From: Pseudomonas asgharzadehiana
Lineage (GTDB): Bacteria; Pseudomonadota; Gammaproteobacteria; Pseudomonadales; Pseudomonadaceae
DNA: 64,000 nt
Assembly: GCF_019139815.1 (NCBI RefSeq)
Contig: NZ_CP077079.1
Coordinates: 3,658,001 to 3,722,000, forward strand
Direction of reading: 5' to 3'
Position numbers and translations under genes: made by a program. The notes below the pieces were generated by a model, which was given only the letters and a program-made list of their open reading frames with translations, made no database searches and was not told where the DNA came from. Below, one piece after another: positions 49,807 to 58,319 of the stretch. Numbering within the stretch: position 1 is the first letter of the stretch; each line of letters opens with the position of its first letter.

Positions 49807-50967
49807 TCATCCGTTGCTTTCTGGATATGTCCCCGGCAACAAAATCTGGCGATTCACATCGCGTATATCGTTATACCCACAGAGCGCCATCGACACGTCC
49901 AACTCCCGAGCGATGATCTCCAGGGCCTTCGTCACGCCCGCCTCGCCCAAGGCACCCAAACCGTACAAATGCGGCCGACCGATCATGGTGCCCTTGGCCC
50001 CCAAGGCCATCGCCTTGAGCACGTCCTGGCCGGAGCGGATGCCACCGTCAAGCCACACTTCAATACGCTCGCCCACCGCGTCGACAATCGCCGGCAACTG
50101 GCTGATGCTCGACGGCGCGCCATCCAGCTGACGGCCACCGTGGTTGCTCACCACCAACGCATCCGCGCCGCAATTGGCGGCCAGGCGCGCGTCTTCCACA
50201 TCAAGGATGCCCTTGATGATCAGCTTGCCGCCCCAGCATTTTTTGATCCATTCCACATCGTCCCAGCTCAGGCGCGGGTCGAATTGCTGGGCGGTCCACG
50301 CCGACAGCGAACTCATGTCCGCAACGCCCTTCACATGCCCGACGATATTGCCGAAACCACGGCGTCGGGTACCGAGCATGCCCATCACCCAGCGCGGTTT
50401 GGTCGCCATGTTGAGGATGTTCGGCAGGGTCAGTCTGGGCGGTGCCGACAGGCCGTTGATCAAGTCCTTGTGCCGTTGCCCGAGGATCTGCAAATCCAGG
50501 GTCAGCACCAAGGCATCCACGCCTGCGGCCTTGGCCCGTTCGATCAACTGTTCGATAAACGCGCGGTCGCGCATCACGTACAACTGGAACCAGAACGGCT
50601 GGCCGACGTGTTCGGCAATGTCTTCAAGCGAGCAAATGCTCATGGTCGACAAGGTGTAGCGCAGGCCAAACGCGGCGGCGGCGCGGGCGGTGAGAATCTC
50701 GCCGTCGGCATGCTGCATGCCCGCAAGGCCGGTGGGCGCCAGCGCCACCGGCATGGCCATGTCCTGGCCGAGCATGCTGGCGCGGATCGAGCGTTCATCA
50801 ATATTGCGCGCCACCCGCTGGCGGAATTTGATCGCGGCAAAATCGCTTTCATTCGCCCGGTAGGTACTCTCAGTCCAGGAACCGGAATCGGCGTAATCGT
50901 AGAACATCCTTGGAACACGTTTTTGCGCCAGCCTGCGTAAGTCTTCGATGGTTGTGATCAACGACAT
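49807..50967 (-). CDS. FMN-dependent alpha-hydroxy-acid dehydrogenase (LldD-like)
   Basis: 386 residues, the length of L-lactate dehydrogenase LldD. FMN-binding TIM barrel with TLSTMSICSLEDIAE, TLDLQILGQRHKDLING, the active-site SNHGGRQLDG (catalytic His) and DGGIRSGQDVLKA. It oxidises an L-2-hydroxy acid, probably at the inner membrane into the quinone pool. Substrate could be lactate, mandelate or another hydroxy acid. Divergent from the DeoR-type regulator, which may control it. Confidence 0.87.
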   Translation of the reverse strand: MSLITTIEDLRRLAQKRVPRMFYDYADSGSWTESTYRANESDFAAIKFRQRVARNIDERSIRASMLGQDMAMPVALAPTGLAGMQHADGEILTARAAAAFGLRYTLSTMSICSLEDIAEHVGQPFWFQLYVMRDRAFIEQLIERAKAAGVDALVLTLDLQILGQRHKDLINGLSAPPRLTLPNILNMATKPRWVMGMLGTRRRGFGNIVGHVKGVADMSSLSAWTAQQFDPRLSWDDVEWIKKCWGGKLIIKGILDVEDARLAANCGADALVVSNHGGRQLDGAPSSISQLPAIVDAVGERIEVWLDGGIRSGQDVLKAMALGAKGTMIGRPHLYGLGALGEAGVTKALEIIARELDVSMALCGYNDIRDVNRQILLPGTYPESNG

Positions 50968-51088
50968 CTAGGTCACCTCTCCCTGAACTGAGCCCAGAGA
51001 GTAACCGGCCAACGGTCGCCCAACCAGCCATTGCGTTTATAGCGACGGCAGACTAACCTCGCACAAACCCGCAAAATAGCGCATAAAC

Positions 51089-51874
51089 ATGCACAACTCC
51101 CATCAAGCCATTGACCTGCCTTCCCTGCGCAAACAGAAGATCCTATTGCTGCTGGAACGCGACGGCAAAGTCACCGCTGCACAATTGGTCGAGCACTTTG
51201 CCGTGTCCCAGGACACCATCCGCCGTGATCTTGGCGAGCTTGCCGCCGCCGGCCTGTTGCAACGGGTCCACGGGGGCGCTTTGCCTCGGCCCAAAGATAC
51301 CGGCAAGGACTTCTTCACCCGCGTCGGCGAGACCAACGCTGCCAAGCGCCACCTCGCGCAACTGGCGGCAAACCGAGTCGAAGACGGCCAGATTGTGCTG
51401 TTCGATTCCGGTTCCACTACGCTGCAGATCGCCCAGTCACTACCGCACTCCATACGCCTGACCGTGGTCACCGCTTCGCCGATGATCGCCATCGCCCTGG
51501 CTGACCATCGTGACGTGAAGGTGATTCTGGCTGGCGGCCAACTCAACCCGGCCACGCTCTCCACTGGCGGCCATGACGCCATACGCCTGATCCAGAGCAT
51601 CAAGGCCGACCTGCTGTTTACCGGCGTGTGCGCGCTGCACCCGCAGGTAGGCATGAGCTCGCTGCATTTTGATGAAGTGGCGGTCAAGCAAGCTTTGCTC
51701 GATAGCGCCTCCCACGTGGTGGCGGTAACCATGGCGGACAAACTCGGCGCGGTAGAGCCGTTTGTGGTGGCGCCGTGCAGCCGTATTCACACGTTGATTA
51801 CCGAGTGGCATGTGCCGAACGTGCAGGCGTATGAGCAGTTGGGGCTGGAAGTGCTGCGGGTTGAGGTCGAGTAG
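51089..51874 (+). CDS. DeoR/GlpR-family transcriptional regulator
   Basis: 261 residues. N-terminal winged HTH (about 14-68) with VSQDTIRRDLGELAAAGLLQ and RVHGGAL; C-terminal sugar-isomerase-like effector domain (VLFDSGSTTLQIA, VTASPMIAIAL, GHDAI). These regulators usually bind phosphorylated sugars and repress neighbouring catabolic genes. A 121-base region separates it from the divergent hydroxy-acid dehydrogenase gene. Confidence 0.9.
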   Translation: MHNSHQAIDLPSLRKQKILLLLERDGKVTAAQLVEHFAVSQDTIRRDLGELAAAGLLQRVHGGALPRPKDTGKDFFTRVGETNAAKRHLAQLAANRVEDGQIVLFDSGSTTLQIAQSLPHSIRLTVVTASPMIAIALADHRDVKVILAGGQLNPATLSTGGHDAIRLIQSIKADLLFTGVCALHPQVGMSSLHFDEVAVKQALLDSASHVVAVTMADKLGAVEPFVVAPCSRIHTLITEWHVPNVQAYEQLGLEVLRVEVE

Positions 51875-51902
51875 CTAGACGTGGCGGTGGCGCCGATCCC
51901 CC

Positions 51903-52127
51903 TCAGTGGCCCAGCTTGCGCTCAGCCTTGGCGGCTTGCTCTTTGATCGCACCGGCCTGGCGCTCAGCGTCCTTGATCGACGTGGGCGTCAGCACCTTGT
52001 CGACGCTTTCCGTGTTCGGATCTGGACGCTCCAGCGCCTGGTCCTTGTCGGGGGTGCCGGCGCCTTTCTGGGCTTGTTCCGAGCTGATGGGGTTGGATGT
52101 TTTGTCGGCAGTTCTGTGATCGGTCAC
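51903..52127 (-). CDS. Small hydrophilic protein
   Basis: 74 residues from GTG 52127 (GGAGAG 7 bases upstream). Charged, probably disordered sequence rich in Lys, Glu, Asp and Ala (KGAGTPDKDQALERPDPNTE), no Cys, no signal peptide. It resembles small stress-induced Pseudomonas proteins, but no function can be given. Start choice moderately sure. Confidence 0.55.
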   Translation of the reverse strand: MTDHRTADKTSNPISSEQAQKGAGTPDKDQALERPDPNTESVDKVLTPTSIKDAERQAGAIKEQAAKAERKLGH

Positions 52128-52311
52128 GAAGTCTCTCCAGGCAATGAGGCGCAAAAAAACATGCGCCGTTGTGCAGCAGAGCCCTGGGGTATTTCGATAG
52201 TTCAAGGAAATTGCAGCCGCGAAATCAACGCAAAAAAAATTTAAACCTTTTGCCCAGGCATCCGCTCAACAGTCAGGTAACGGCATCCCACCACGTTCAA
52301 GGAGAACCACC

Positions 52312-52815
52312 ATGACTACTCTGCTGATCAAACAGATGGGCCTGACCTTCGCACTGGTCGCCGGCGCAATGTCCACCGCCATGGCCGCCACCTCCAACGA
52401 CTTCGTCGACAACGCGGCCGAAGGTGGCATCACCGAAATCGAGGCCGGCAAACTGGCCCTGGAAAAAAGCAGCGCTGGCGACGTGAAGACCTTCGCCCAA
52501 CACATGGTCACCGACCACACCAAGGCCAATCAGGAACTGATGACACTGGCGAAAAAGCTCGATATCCAAGTGCCGGATGATGCCGCCCTGACCGACAAGG
52601 CCAAGAAAGCCATCCTGGAAATGCGCGACGAGTCGTTCGATAAGGCTTACGCCAACAACCAGGTGGCGGCTCATGAAAAAACCGTCGAGCTGTTCAAGAA
52701 AGAAGCCGCTTCCTCGGATAACGCCGAGCTGAAAGCATTCGCCACCAAGACCCTGCCCACCCTTGAAGCCCATCTGAAAATGGCCAAGGAGCTGCAGGCC
52801 AAATACGACCATTAA
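52312..52815 (+). CDS. DUF4142 domain-containing secreted protein
   Basis: 167 residues with a signal peptide ending AGAMSTAMAA. The mature part is a four-helix DUF4142 domain (NDFVDNAAEGGITEIEAGKL, VKTFAQHMVTDHTKAN). The fold is ferritin-like; metal binding is not proven for the family. It sits 24 bases upstream of the DJ-1/PfpI gene, both preceded by good ribosome sites. Confidence 0.88.
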   Translation: MTTLLIKQMGLTFALVAGAMSTAMAATSNDFVDNAAEGGITEIEAGKLALEKSSAGDVKTFAQHMVTDHTKANQELMTLAKKLDIQVPDDAALTDKAKKAILEMRDESFDKAYANNQVAAHEKTVELFKKEAASSDNAELKAFATKTLPTLEAHLKMAKELQAKYDH

Positions 52816-52839
52816 TCCCCGACCAGGAGACCCTCGACC

Positions 52840-53400
52840 ATGAGCTCGCAACTCAACGGTAAGAAAATCCTCATCATCACCTCCAACACCGGCATCGAGC
52901 GCGATGAGCTGGTCAAGCCGCTGCAAGCACTGCGCGAGTTTGGCGCGACCGTGACCCACGGTTCGAGCAAGGGCGGTACCACCCAGACCTTTGTCGGTGA
53001 TACCGAAAAAGACAAGACCGTGGAATCCGACGTGCAACTGTCGGATGTGCTGAGCAGCGATTTTGACGCGCTGGTCATTCCCGGCGGTACCGTCAACGCC
53101 GACACACTGCGCCAGGACGCTGCGGCGCTGCGCTTGATCAAAGAGTTCGCCGACGCCGGCAAGACCATCGCGGCCATCTGTCACGGCCCCTGGACATTGA
53201 TCGACGCGGGCGTGGTCCAGGGCAAGACGCTGACCTCGTATAAAAGCGTGCGCATCGACCTGGAAAACGCCGGCGCCGCCGGTTGGGTCGACGCTCAGGT
53301 CAAGGAATGCAAAGCCAATGGCTGGACCTTGATCACCTCGCGCACGCCGGATGATCTGCCTGCGTTCAACACGGCGATTGCCCAGGCGCTGGCCGGCTGA
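52840..53400 (+). CDS. DJ-1/PfpI family protein
   Basis: 186 residues. The class I glutamine-amidotransferase-like fold has the nucleophile Cys114 in AAICHGPWTLIDAG and an upstream acid in ALVIPGG. Members act as glyoxal/methylglyoxal deglycases or chaperone-like stress proteins (YhbO/PfpI type). Co-transcribed with the DUF4142 gene; a strong palindrome follows at 53418. Confidence 0.88.
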   Translation: MSSQLNGKKILIITSNTGIERDELVKPLQALREFGATVTHGSSKGGTTQTFVGDTEKDKTVESDVQLSDVLSSDFDALVIPGGTVNADTLRQDAAALRLIKEFADAGKTIAAICHGPWTLIDAGVVQGKTLTSYKSVRIDLENAGAAGWVDAQVKECKANGWTLITSRTPDDLPAFNTAIAQALAG

Positions 53401-53417
53401 TTGCGGCGCCCCTGAAC

Positions 53418-53449
53418 GCAAACAGGCGCCCCATGGGGCGCCTGTTTGC
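53418..53449. terminator. Bidirectional terminator
   Basis: A perfect 32-base palindrome with arms GCAAACAGGCGCCCC and GGGGCGCCTGTTTGC lies between two convergent genes (ending 53400 and 53465). The A/T-rich outer bases of the stem give short T-tracts on either strand. Confidence 0.8.
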
Positions 53450-53464
53450 CAAAGGCTTCAACCC

Positions 53465-53671
53465 TCAGCTTTTACGCTGTTGCGCCATCTCGCGCTTGGG
53501 CCCGAACATCGCCCAGGCGATCAGCCCCAACAACGGCACGAAAATCAGAATCACCAACCATAAGCCTTTGGTCTCCCAGCCGCCGGTGCTGCGCAACACC
53601 ACATTGATCGCCCACAATTCCAACAGCAGCAGAATCACCGCCAACCCGATCCAGACATATTCTATTTGCAT
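53465..53671 (-). CDS. PLDc_N-type small membrane protein
   Basis: 68 residues with two membrane helices (about 6-26 and 36-57) and the typical TKGLWLVILIFVPLLGLIAW and FGPKRE ending of the phospholipase D N-terminal (cardiolipin synthase N) family. No catalytic HKD domain, so it is not an enzyme. Function unknown; such proteins often accompany stress genes. Confidence 0.8.
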   Translation of the reverse strand: MQIEYVWIGLAVILLLLELWAINVVLRSTGGWETKGLWLVILIFVPLLGLIAWAMFGPKREMAQQRKS

Positions 53672-53964
53672 GCTTCACCTCCTGAGGTCTATGGGTTAAG
53701 TCAAGCATCTGCGCCAAGGGTTCCATCGGATTTACCAAGGGGCGTGGTGGCTGCCCACCGAGGGCATCAAGCGCTCAGGGTGTAATGCAATCCGCTGCGG
53801 CCACGACCATGCAAGCTGCACGATCCCAACCCGCGCAGAACCTACTTAACCCATTGATAAACATACGATTTATGTAATCGCTCAAGTTGGTACAGCTGAT
53901 GCAATCTTCTACCAGACGAGGCGCGCACTTCGACGCGCCCGAACCCAGTCTGTGAGGTTTCATC

Positions 53965-54441
53965 ATGAATGCCATCGACCTTCTCAAAGCCGACCACGAA
54001 CGTGTAAAAGCGCTGCTGACCCAACTGAGCGAGTCCACCGAGCGCGGCGTGAAAAAGCGCACTGAACTGCTGGCCAAGCTGGAGATGGAAATCACCCTGC
54101 ACACCAAGCTTGAAGAAGAGATTCTCTACCCCGCCTTCCGTAAAGCCGGTGGCAAGGAACAGGACATCATGTACCACGAAGCCAAGGAAGAGCACCGCAC
54201 CGTCGACACCCTGGTGCTGCCTGACTTGAAGCAGACCGAGCCCTCCACCACCGAGTTTTCCGGGCGGGTCAAAGTGGTCAAGGAGTTACTGGAACATCAC
54301 ATCGAAGAAGAGGAAACCGAGATGTTCCCTCAAGCGAAAAAACTGCTGGGCAAAGCGCAACTCGAAGAGCTGGGTGCCGAAATGGAAGCCATGAAAGCTG
54401 CGTATAAAAAAACCATGAGCGCCAAGTCGATAGCGGCCTGA
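53965..54441 (+). CDS. Hemerythrin HHE domain protein
   Basis: 158 residues, two HHE repeats with iron-ligand candidates: LLKADHERVK, TKLEEEILYP, HEAKEEHRTVD and HHIEEEETEMFP. The four-helix bundle binds a di-iron centre that can react with O2 or NO. Likely an iron/NO/O2-related stress protein in the cytoplasm. The 293 bases upstream hold no gene. Confidence 0.87.
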   Translation: MNAIDLLKADHERVKALLTQLSESTERGVKKRTELLAKLEMEITLHTKLEEEILYPAFRKAGGKEQDIMYHEAKEEHRTVDTLVLPDLKQTEPSTTEFSGRVKVVKELLEHHIEEEETEMFPQAKKLLGKAQLEELGAEMEAMKAAYKKTMSAKSIAA

Positions 54442-54523
54442 CGCTGCTTGTCGCCTGGTTCCGCCACCGGGGCCGGTTGTTGGAAAGGCTCCGGTTCTTG
54501 ATCAAGAGGAAGAGGATTGAACC

Positions 54524-54796
54524 ATGAAGTACGTGCAAAGGATGCTGCTTGCTCTGTGCCTCACAGCCCTGTCCGGTCCACCCGCCCTCGCCGCGTTTGG
54601 TGACAACCCCACACGCGCGGCCAACACCTTGGCCGGCGACAGCGCTGCCGGTTCTGCCCTGCCGCCGGGGACTTACCCGAGCAGCCCTTCCGACAGCGAC
54701 AAAAAAACCCAGGACACCGACAAACAACAGGAAAAGACCTCCAAACCTGCCGATTCCGATAAAGAACCCCAGAAAAAACCGCGCTCAGGCAGCTGA
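54524..54796 (+). CDS. Secreted low-complexity small protein
   Basis: 90 residues. Signal peptide (RMLLALCLTALSGPPALA), then a hydrophilic tail of Ser, Asp, Lys, Gln and Pro (DKKTQDTDKQQEKTSKPADS), probably disordered. No known domain. Its 3' end overlaps the convergent DUF3079 gene by 12 bases. Confidence 0.6.
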   Translation: MKYVQRMLLALCLTALSGPPALAAFGDNPTRAANTLAGDSAAGSALPPGTYPSSPSDSDKKTQDTDKQQEKTSKPADSDKEPQKKPRSGS

Positions 54797-54994
54797 CGGC
54801 TCATCCGCACTCGGCGGCTCGGGCGCCAGCCCCCAGTCGCCGTGTTCGTACCAGTCGTCGCCGAGCATCTCGGCCGGGTGCATGGTGCGGTCGGCGCCAT
54901 TGCCGCACGCCAGGTCGGCGGCGCCGCAGTAGCGATCACAGCCCCAGCAGATGCGTTCGGGGTGTTTGGGGTGCAGCGGAAAAGGCTTGGCCAT
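54785..54994 (-). CDS. DUF3079 cysteine-rich small protein
   Basis: 69 residues beginning MAKPFPLHPKHPERICWGCD, the conserved DUF3079 start. Four Cys (ICWGCDRYCGAADLAC) suit a metal or Fe-S site. Function unknown. It is divergent from ftrABCD across a region that holds an FNR-type box. Confidence 0.82.
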   Translation of the reverse strand: MAKPFPLHPKHPERICWGCDRYCGAADLACGNGADRTMHPAEMLGDDWYEHGDWGLAPEPPSADEPSAA

Positions 54995-55054
54995 TGCAGT
55001 GCTCCTTACCGAAGGGCGACCTCACCACCCTAGCCCTGATACCCGCCCCCAGCC

Positions 55055-55068
55055 TTGACCGATATCAA
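55055..55068. promoter_or_regulatory. FNR-type (Anr/Dnr) box upstream of ftrABCD and DUF3079
   Basis: TTGACCGATATCAA fits TTGAT-N4-ATCAA with one change (TTGAC, tolerated by Anr). It lies 106 bases before ftrA and 61 bases before the DUF3079 gene. A partial Fur-like half (AATCATTATT at 55106-55115) lies between it and ftrA, suggesting dual control by oxygen and iron. Confidence 0.5.
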
Positions 55069-55173
55069 GCCTGGCACGCATGAAATATCGTGCGAACTTG
55101 ACAAGAATCATTATTGTTTACGCCAGACCTTCCTAGACTCGGGCTCTCTTTACTTACCCGTCTGGAAGCCCCT

Positions 55174-55704
55174 ATGCGTACCCTCCCCCTGCTCCCCATC
55201 GCCCTGCTGTTATCCACCTCTGCGGCGCTCGCCAAGGAGTACCCCATCGGCGAACCGCAACAGTGCCCCGGCCTGGAAATCGGCGCGGTGTACCTGCAAC
55301 CGATTGAAATGGCCCCGGCCGGCATGATGCGCGCCACCGCCGACTCCGACGTGCACCTGGAAGCCGATGTGCGGGCCACGGCGGACAATGCCCAGGGCTT
55401 TCAGGAAGGCAGTTTCGTGCCCTATCTGAACCTGTCGTTCTCGCTGAAAAAACAGGGCAGCGATACGCCAATCAGCGGTGACTTTCACGCCATGGTCGCC
55501 AACGATGGGCCGCACTATGGCGATAACGTCAAGCTGCAAGGCCCCGGCAAATACACCCTTACCTTCAGCGTGCGGCCGCCCACCGGTCACCACGCCCTGG
55601 GCCGTCATACCGACAAGGAAACCGGCGTGGCGCCCTGGTTCGAACGCTGCGAGGTGCATTACGAATTCGTCTATGCCGGTATCGGTAAAAAAGGCGGCTA
55701 CTGA
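55174..55704 (+). CDS. ftrA: Periplasmic iron-binding protein FtrA (P19/Tp34 type)
   Basis: 176 residues from ATG 55174 with signal peptide (LLPIALLLSTSAALA). The Tp34/P19 domain has AVYLQPIEMAPAGMM, DVHLEADVRA and the His/Met-bearing FHAMVANDGPHYGDNVKL, matching copper/iron-binding P19 proteins. In Bordetella, FtrA gives iron to the FtrC permease. First gene of ftrABCD; its stop overlaps ftrB by 1 base. Confidence 0.88.
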   Translation: MRTLPLLPIALLLSTSAALAKEYPIGEPQQCPGLEIGAVYLQPIEMAPAGMMRATADSDVHLEADVRATADNAQGFQEGSFVPYLNLSFSLKKQGSDTPISGDFHAMVANDGPHYGDNVKLQGPGKYTLTFSVRPPTGHHALGRHTDKETGVAPWFERCEVHYEFVYAGIGKKGGY

Positions 55705-56027
55705 TGCGCCGCGCCCTGCTGTTGGGCGGCTTTTTGCTGAACGGCGCGGCGTGGGCGGCAGCGCTGCCCACCTATGAGCTGAGCCTGCAAGACGGTCATT
55801 TCACCCCGCCGCAATTGGTGGTCAAGGCCGGCGAGCGCTTCAAGATCGTGCTCAAGAACACGGGCCTTGGGCCTGCCGAATTCGAGAGCACACCGCTGCG
55901 CGTGGAGAAAGTGCTGTCACCCGGCGTGACCACGTTTGTGGTGATCCATCCCCTGCAACCCGGCGTGTACCCGTTTTTCGATGAATTCAACCCACAACTG
56001 CCCGAAGGCAGCATCCGCGCCGATTAG
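55704..56027 (+). CDS. ftrB: Cupredoxin-like protein FtrB
   Basis: 107 residues. Short signal peptide (LLLGGFLLNGAAWAA) and a cupredoxin fold: FTPPQLVVKAGERFKIVLKN, then PAEFES and VYPFFDEF. The classic type 1 copper Cys is absent, as seen for EfeO-cupredoxin/FtrB proteins. It is proposed to oxidise Fe(II) or assist hand-over to the permease. Spaced 6 bases from ftrC. Confidence 0.82.
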   Translation: MRRALLLGGFLLNGAAWAAALPTYELSLQDGHFTPPQLVVKAGERFKIVLKNTGLGPAEFESTPLRVEKVLSPGVTTFVVIHPLQPGVYPFFDEFNPQLPEGSIRAD

Positions 56028-56033
56028 GAGCCG

Positions 56034-56870
56034 TTGATGAATCAAGCGATGTTTATTGTGTGGCGCGAAAGCGTCGAAGCGCTGTTGGTGATCGGCATTT
56101 TGCAGGCCTGGATCAGCCGCCAGAGCGGCCATTCGCGCCTGGCCCGTTTCCTTTGGGCCGGGGTGTTGGCGGGGTTGCTGGGTTCGGCGGGCCTGGCCGG
56201 GTTGATGCTGTGGGCCGGCGACACCATGACCGGCGCCGAGGGTGAATGGCTGCAAGCGCTGATGACGCTGCTGGCCAGCGGGTTGATGGTGCAGATGGTG
56301 TTCTGGATGCACCGCCACGCGCCCACGCTCAAGCACAGCCTGCTACGCGAAGCCGACCAGCGCCTGGCCCATCAGGGCGGTTGGGGGCTGATGCTGCTGG
56401 CGCTGTTGGCGGTGAGCCGCGAAGGCAGCGAAACCGTGGTGTTCCTGTACGGTGCCGGCGCACGGCTGCACGATACGGCGCTGGGCTTGTTCGCCATCGG
56501 CGGCGTGCTGGGCCTGGTGTTGGCCGGTCTCACGGTGGTGTTGTTGCGCAGCAGTCGGCGTTTTATCTCGTGGTCGCACTTTTTTGCCCTCAGCGAAGCG
56601 CTGTTGCTGCTGTTGGGCGGTGCCTTGCTGGTCGCCGCCGTGGACCGCATCAGCGGGCAACTGCTGGCCATGGACATGCCCGACTGGGTCTACAGCGCTG
56701 TCGGCGAAAGCCGCTGGGACAGCAGCGCCCTGCTCAGTGACAGCCATGGCCTGGGCGCGCTGCTCGCCGACTTTGCCGGCTACCGCGCCGCACCCAGCCT
56801 GATCACCTTGCTGGTGCTGCTGGGCTACTGGTTGGCGGTGGGCAACGGCTTGCGCCGGTCACGGCCATGA
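56034..56870 (+). CDS. ftrC: FTR1-type iron permease FtrC
   Basis: 278 residues, seven membrane helices. Both iron-binding REXXE motifs are intact: RESVE (10-14) and REGSE (128-132). It moves iron across the inner membrane. The start is close to the ftrB stop and the end overlaps ftrD by 4 bases (ATGA). Confidence 0.92.
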   Translation: MMNQAMFIVWRESVEALLVIGILQAWISRQSGHSRLARFLWAGVLAGLLGSAGLAGLMLWAGDTMTGAEGEWLQALMTLLASGLMVQMVFWMHRHAPTLKHSLLREADQRLAHQGGWGLMLLALLAVSREGSETVVFLYGAGARLHDTALGLFAIGGVLGLVLAGLTVVLLRSSRRFISWSHFFALSEALLLLLGGALLVAAVDRISGQLLAMDMPDWVYSAVGESRWDSSALLSDSHGLGALLADFAGYRAAPSLITLLVLLGYWLAVGNGLRRSRP

Positions 56871-58207
56871 ACTGGCTGCAGCCCCTGGGCGATGGTATGC
56901 GCCGCCATGCCCGGTTGATCCGCGCCGTGCAATGGGTGGTGGTGCTGGCCTACGCCGTGCTGTTGGTGGTGCCCGCCCTGCTGCCGCTACCGGACAGCCA
57001 GGCGCGCCTGCTGGACAACCTGACGCGGCTCGCACAATTTCTGTTCTGGGGTGTCTGGTGGCCGTTCGTATTGCTGTCGATGGTGTTATTCGGGCGCCTG
57101 TGGTGCGGCGTGCTCTGCCCGGAAGGCTCATTGAGCGAATGGGCCAGCCGGCATGGCCGTGGCCTGGGCATTCCACACTGGCTGCGCTGGGGTGGCTGGC
57201 CCACCGTAGGTTTTGGTCTGACCACCCTCTACGGCCAGTTGATCAGCGTGTATGACTACGCTCAGGCTGCGTTGCTGATCCTCGGTGGCTCGACCGTGGC
57301 GGCGGTGATCGTCGGCCTGCTGTTCGTACGCGGCAAACGCGTGTGGTGCCGCTACCTGTGCCCGGTCAGCGGCGTATTCGCCCTGCTCGCCCGCCTGGCG
57401 CCCGTGCACTTTGCGGTGGATGAACAACGCTGGAAAGCCAATAGCGCCCCGCGCCTGCCATTACCCAACTGCGCGCCACTGCTGGACATCCGCCGCCTGC
57501 AAGGCGCCAGCGAGTGCCACGCGTGCGGGCGCTGCAGCGGGCAACGGGGGGCGGTCCAACTGATCGCGCGCTCGTGCAACCAGGAAATCCTCCAGGCACC
57601 GCGCCAACCCGGCTCGGTGTGGGATGCACGGCTGCTGCTGTTTGGCGTGATCGGCTTGGCCATGGGCGCGTTCCACTGGACCATCAGCCCGTGGTTCATC
57701 GCCCTCAAGCAGGGCCTGGCCGAATGGCTGGTGAGCCATGATTGGCTATGGCCGCTGCAAGACAATGCACCGTGGTGGCTGCTGACCCATTATCCGCAGC
57801 TCAATGACAGTTTCAGTTGGCTCGACGGTGTTTGCATCGTGCTGTATCTGGCGGGCAGCTCATTGCTGCTCGGTGGCGGATGCTGGCTGCTGCTGCGCCT
57901 GGCCGCGCGCGTAGCGGGTGATCGCGCACTGTTTCGGCCCCTGGCCCTGACCTTGACGCCCTTGGGTGGTGCGGGGTTGTTCCTGGGCTTGTCGGCGACC
58001 ACGGTGAAGTTGTTGCGCTATGAGGGGTGGGTGTTGGGCTGGGTGCAGCCGGTTCGCGCGGCGATTTTGCTCGGCGCGATGGGCTGGTGTTTGTGGTTGG
58101 GGTGGCGGCAGCTGGGTGGGGTGCAGTCGCGGTGGGCGGCTTGGTTGTGTGTTCTGGTGAGTAACGGGGTGGTGGGATTTGGAGGGTGGTTGCAGTTTTG
58201 GGGATGA
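56867..58207 (+). CDS. ftrD: Polyferredoxin-like membrane protein FtrD
   Basis: 446 residues, NapH/YccM-like. About six or more membrane helices with Cys-rich clusters WCGVLCPEGSL, WCRYLCPVSGVF and CHACGRCSGQRG that hold 4Fe-4S centres. In Bordetella FtrABCD it is thought to take away electrons from iron oxidation. Last gene of the operon; its stop lies 3 bases from the left 109-bp repeat flanking the IS. Confidence 0.87.
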   Translation: MNWLQPLGDGMRRHARLIRAVQWVVVLAYAVLLVVPALLPLPDSQARLLDNLTRLAQFLFWGVWWPFVLLSMVLFGRLWCGVLCPEGSLSEWASRHGRGLGIPHWLRWGGWPTVGFGLTTLYGQLISVYDYAQAALLILGGSTVAAVIVGLLFVRGKRVWCRYLCPVSGVFALLARLAPVHFAVDEQRWKANSAPRLPLPNCAPLLDIRRLQGASECHACGRCSGQRGAVQLIARSCNQEILQAPRQPGSVWDARLLLFGVIGLAMGAFHWTISPWFIALKQGLAEWLVSHDWLWPLQDNAPWWLLTHYPQLNDSFSWLDGVCIVLYLAGSSLLLGGGCWLLLRLAARVAGDRALFRPLALTLTPLGGAGLFLGLSATTVKLLRYEGWVLGWVQPVRAAILLGAMGWCLWLGWRQLGGVQSRWAAWLCVLVSNGVVGFGGWLQFWG

Positions 58208-58210
58208 GTA

Positions 58211-58319
58211 CCCATCCGTTGTTTGGGTAACGGCTCGCGTTTGAACGGCGCAACAGACTGAGGTCCACCCGATTTAGGCAGATCCACCTGTGGAACTGTG
58301 ATCGACGAACAATACCGGT
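58211..58319. repeat. 109-bp direct repeat, left of IS
   Basis: Identical over 109 bases to 59688-59796. It begins CCCATCCGTTGTTTGGGTAA and ends AATACCGGT, directly against the IS left end. Its first bases (ATCCGTTG, then GGTAACGGC) resemble the outer arm of the composite palindromic elements at 20979 and 34257. Confidence 0.9.
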
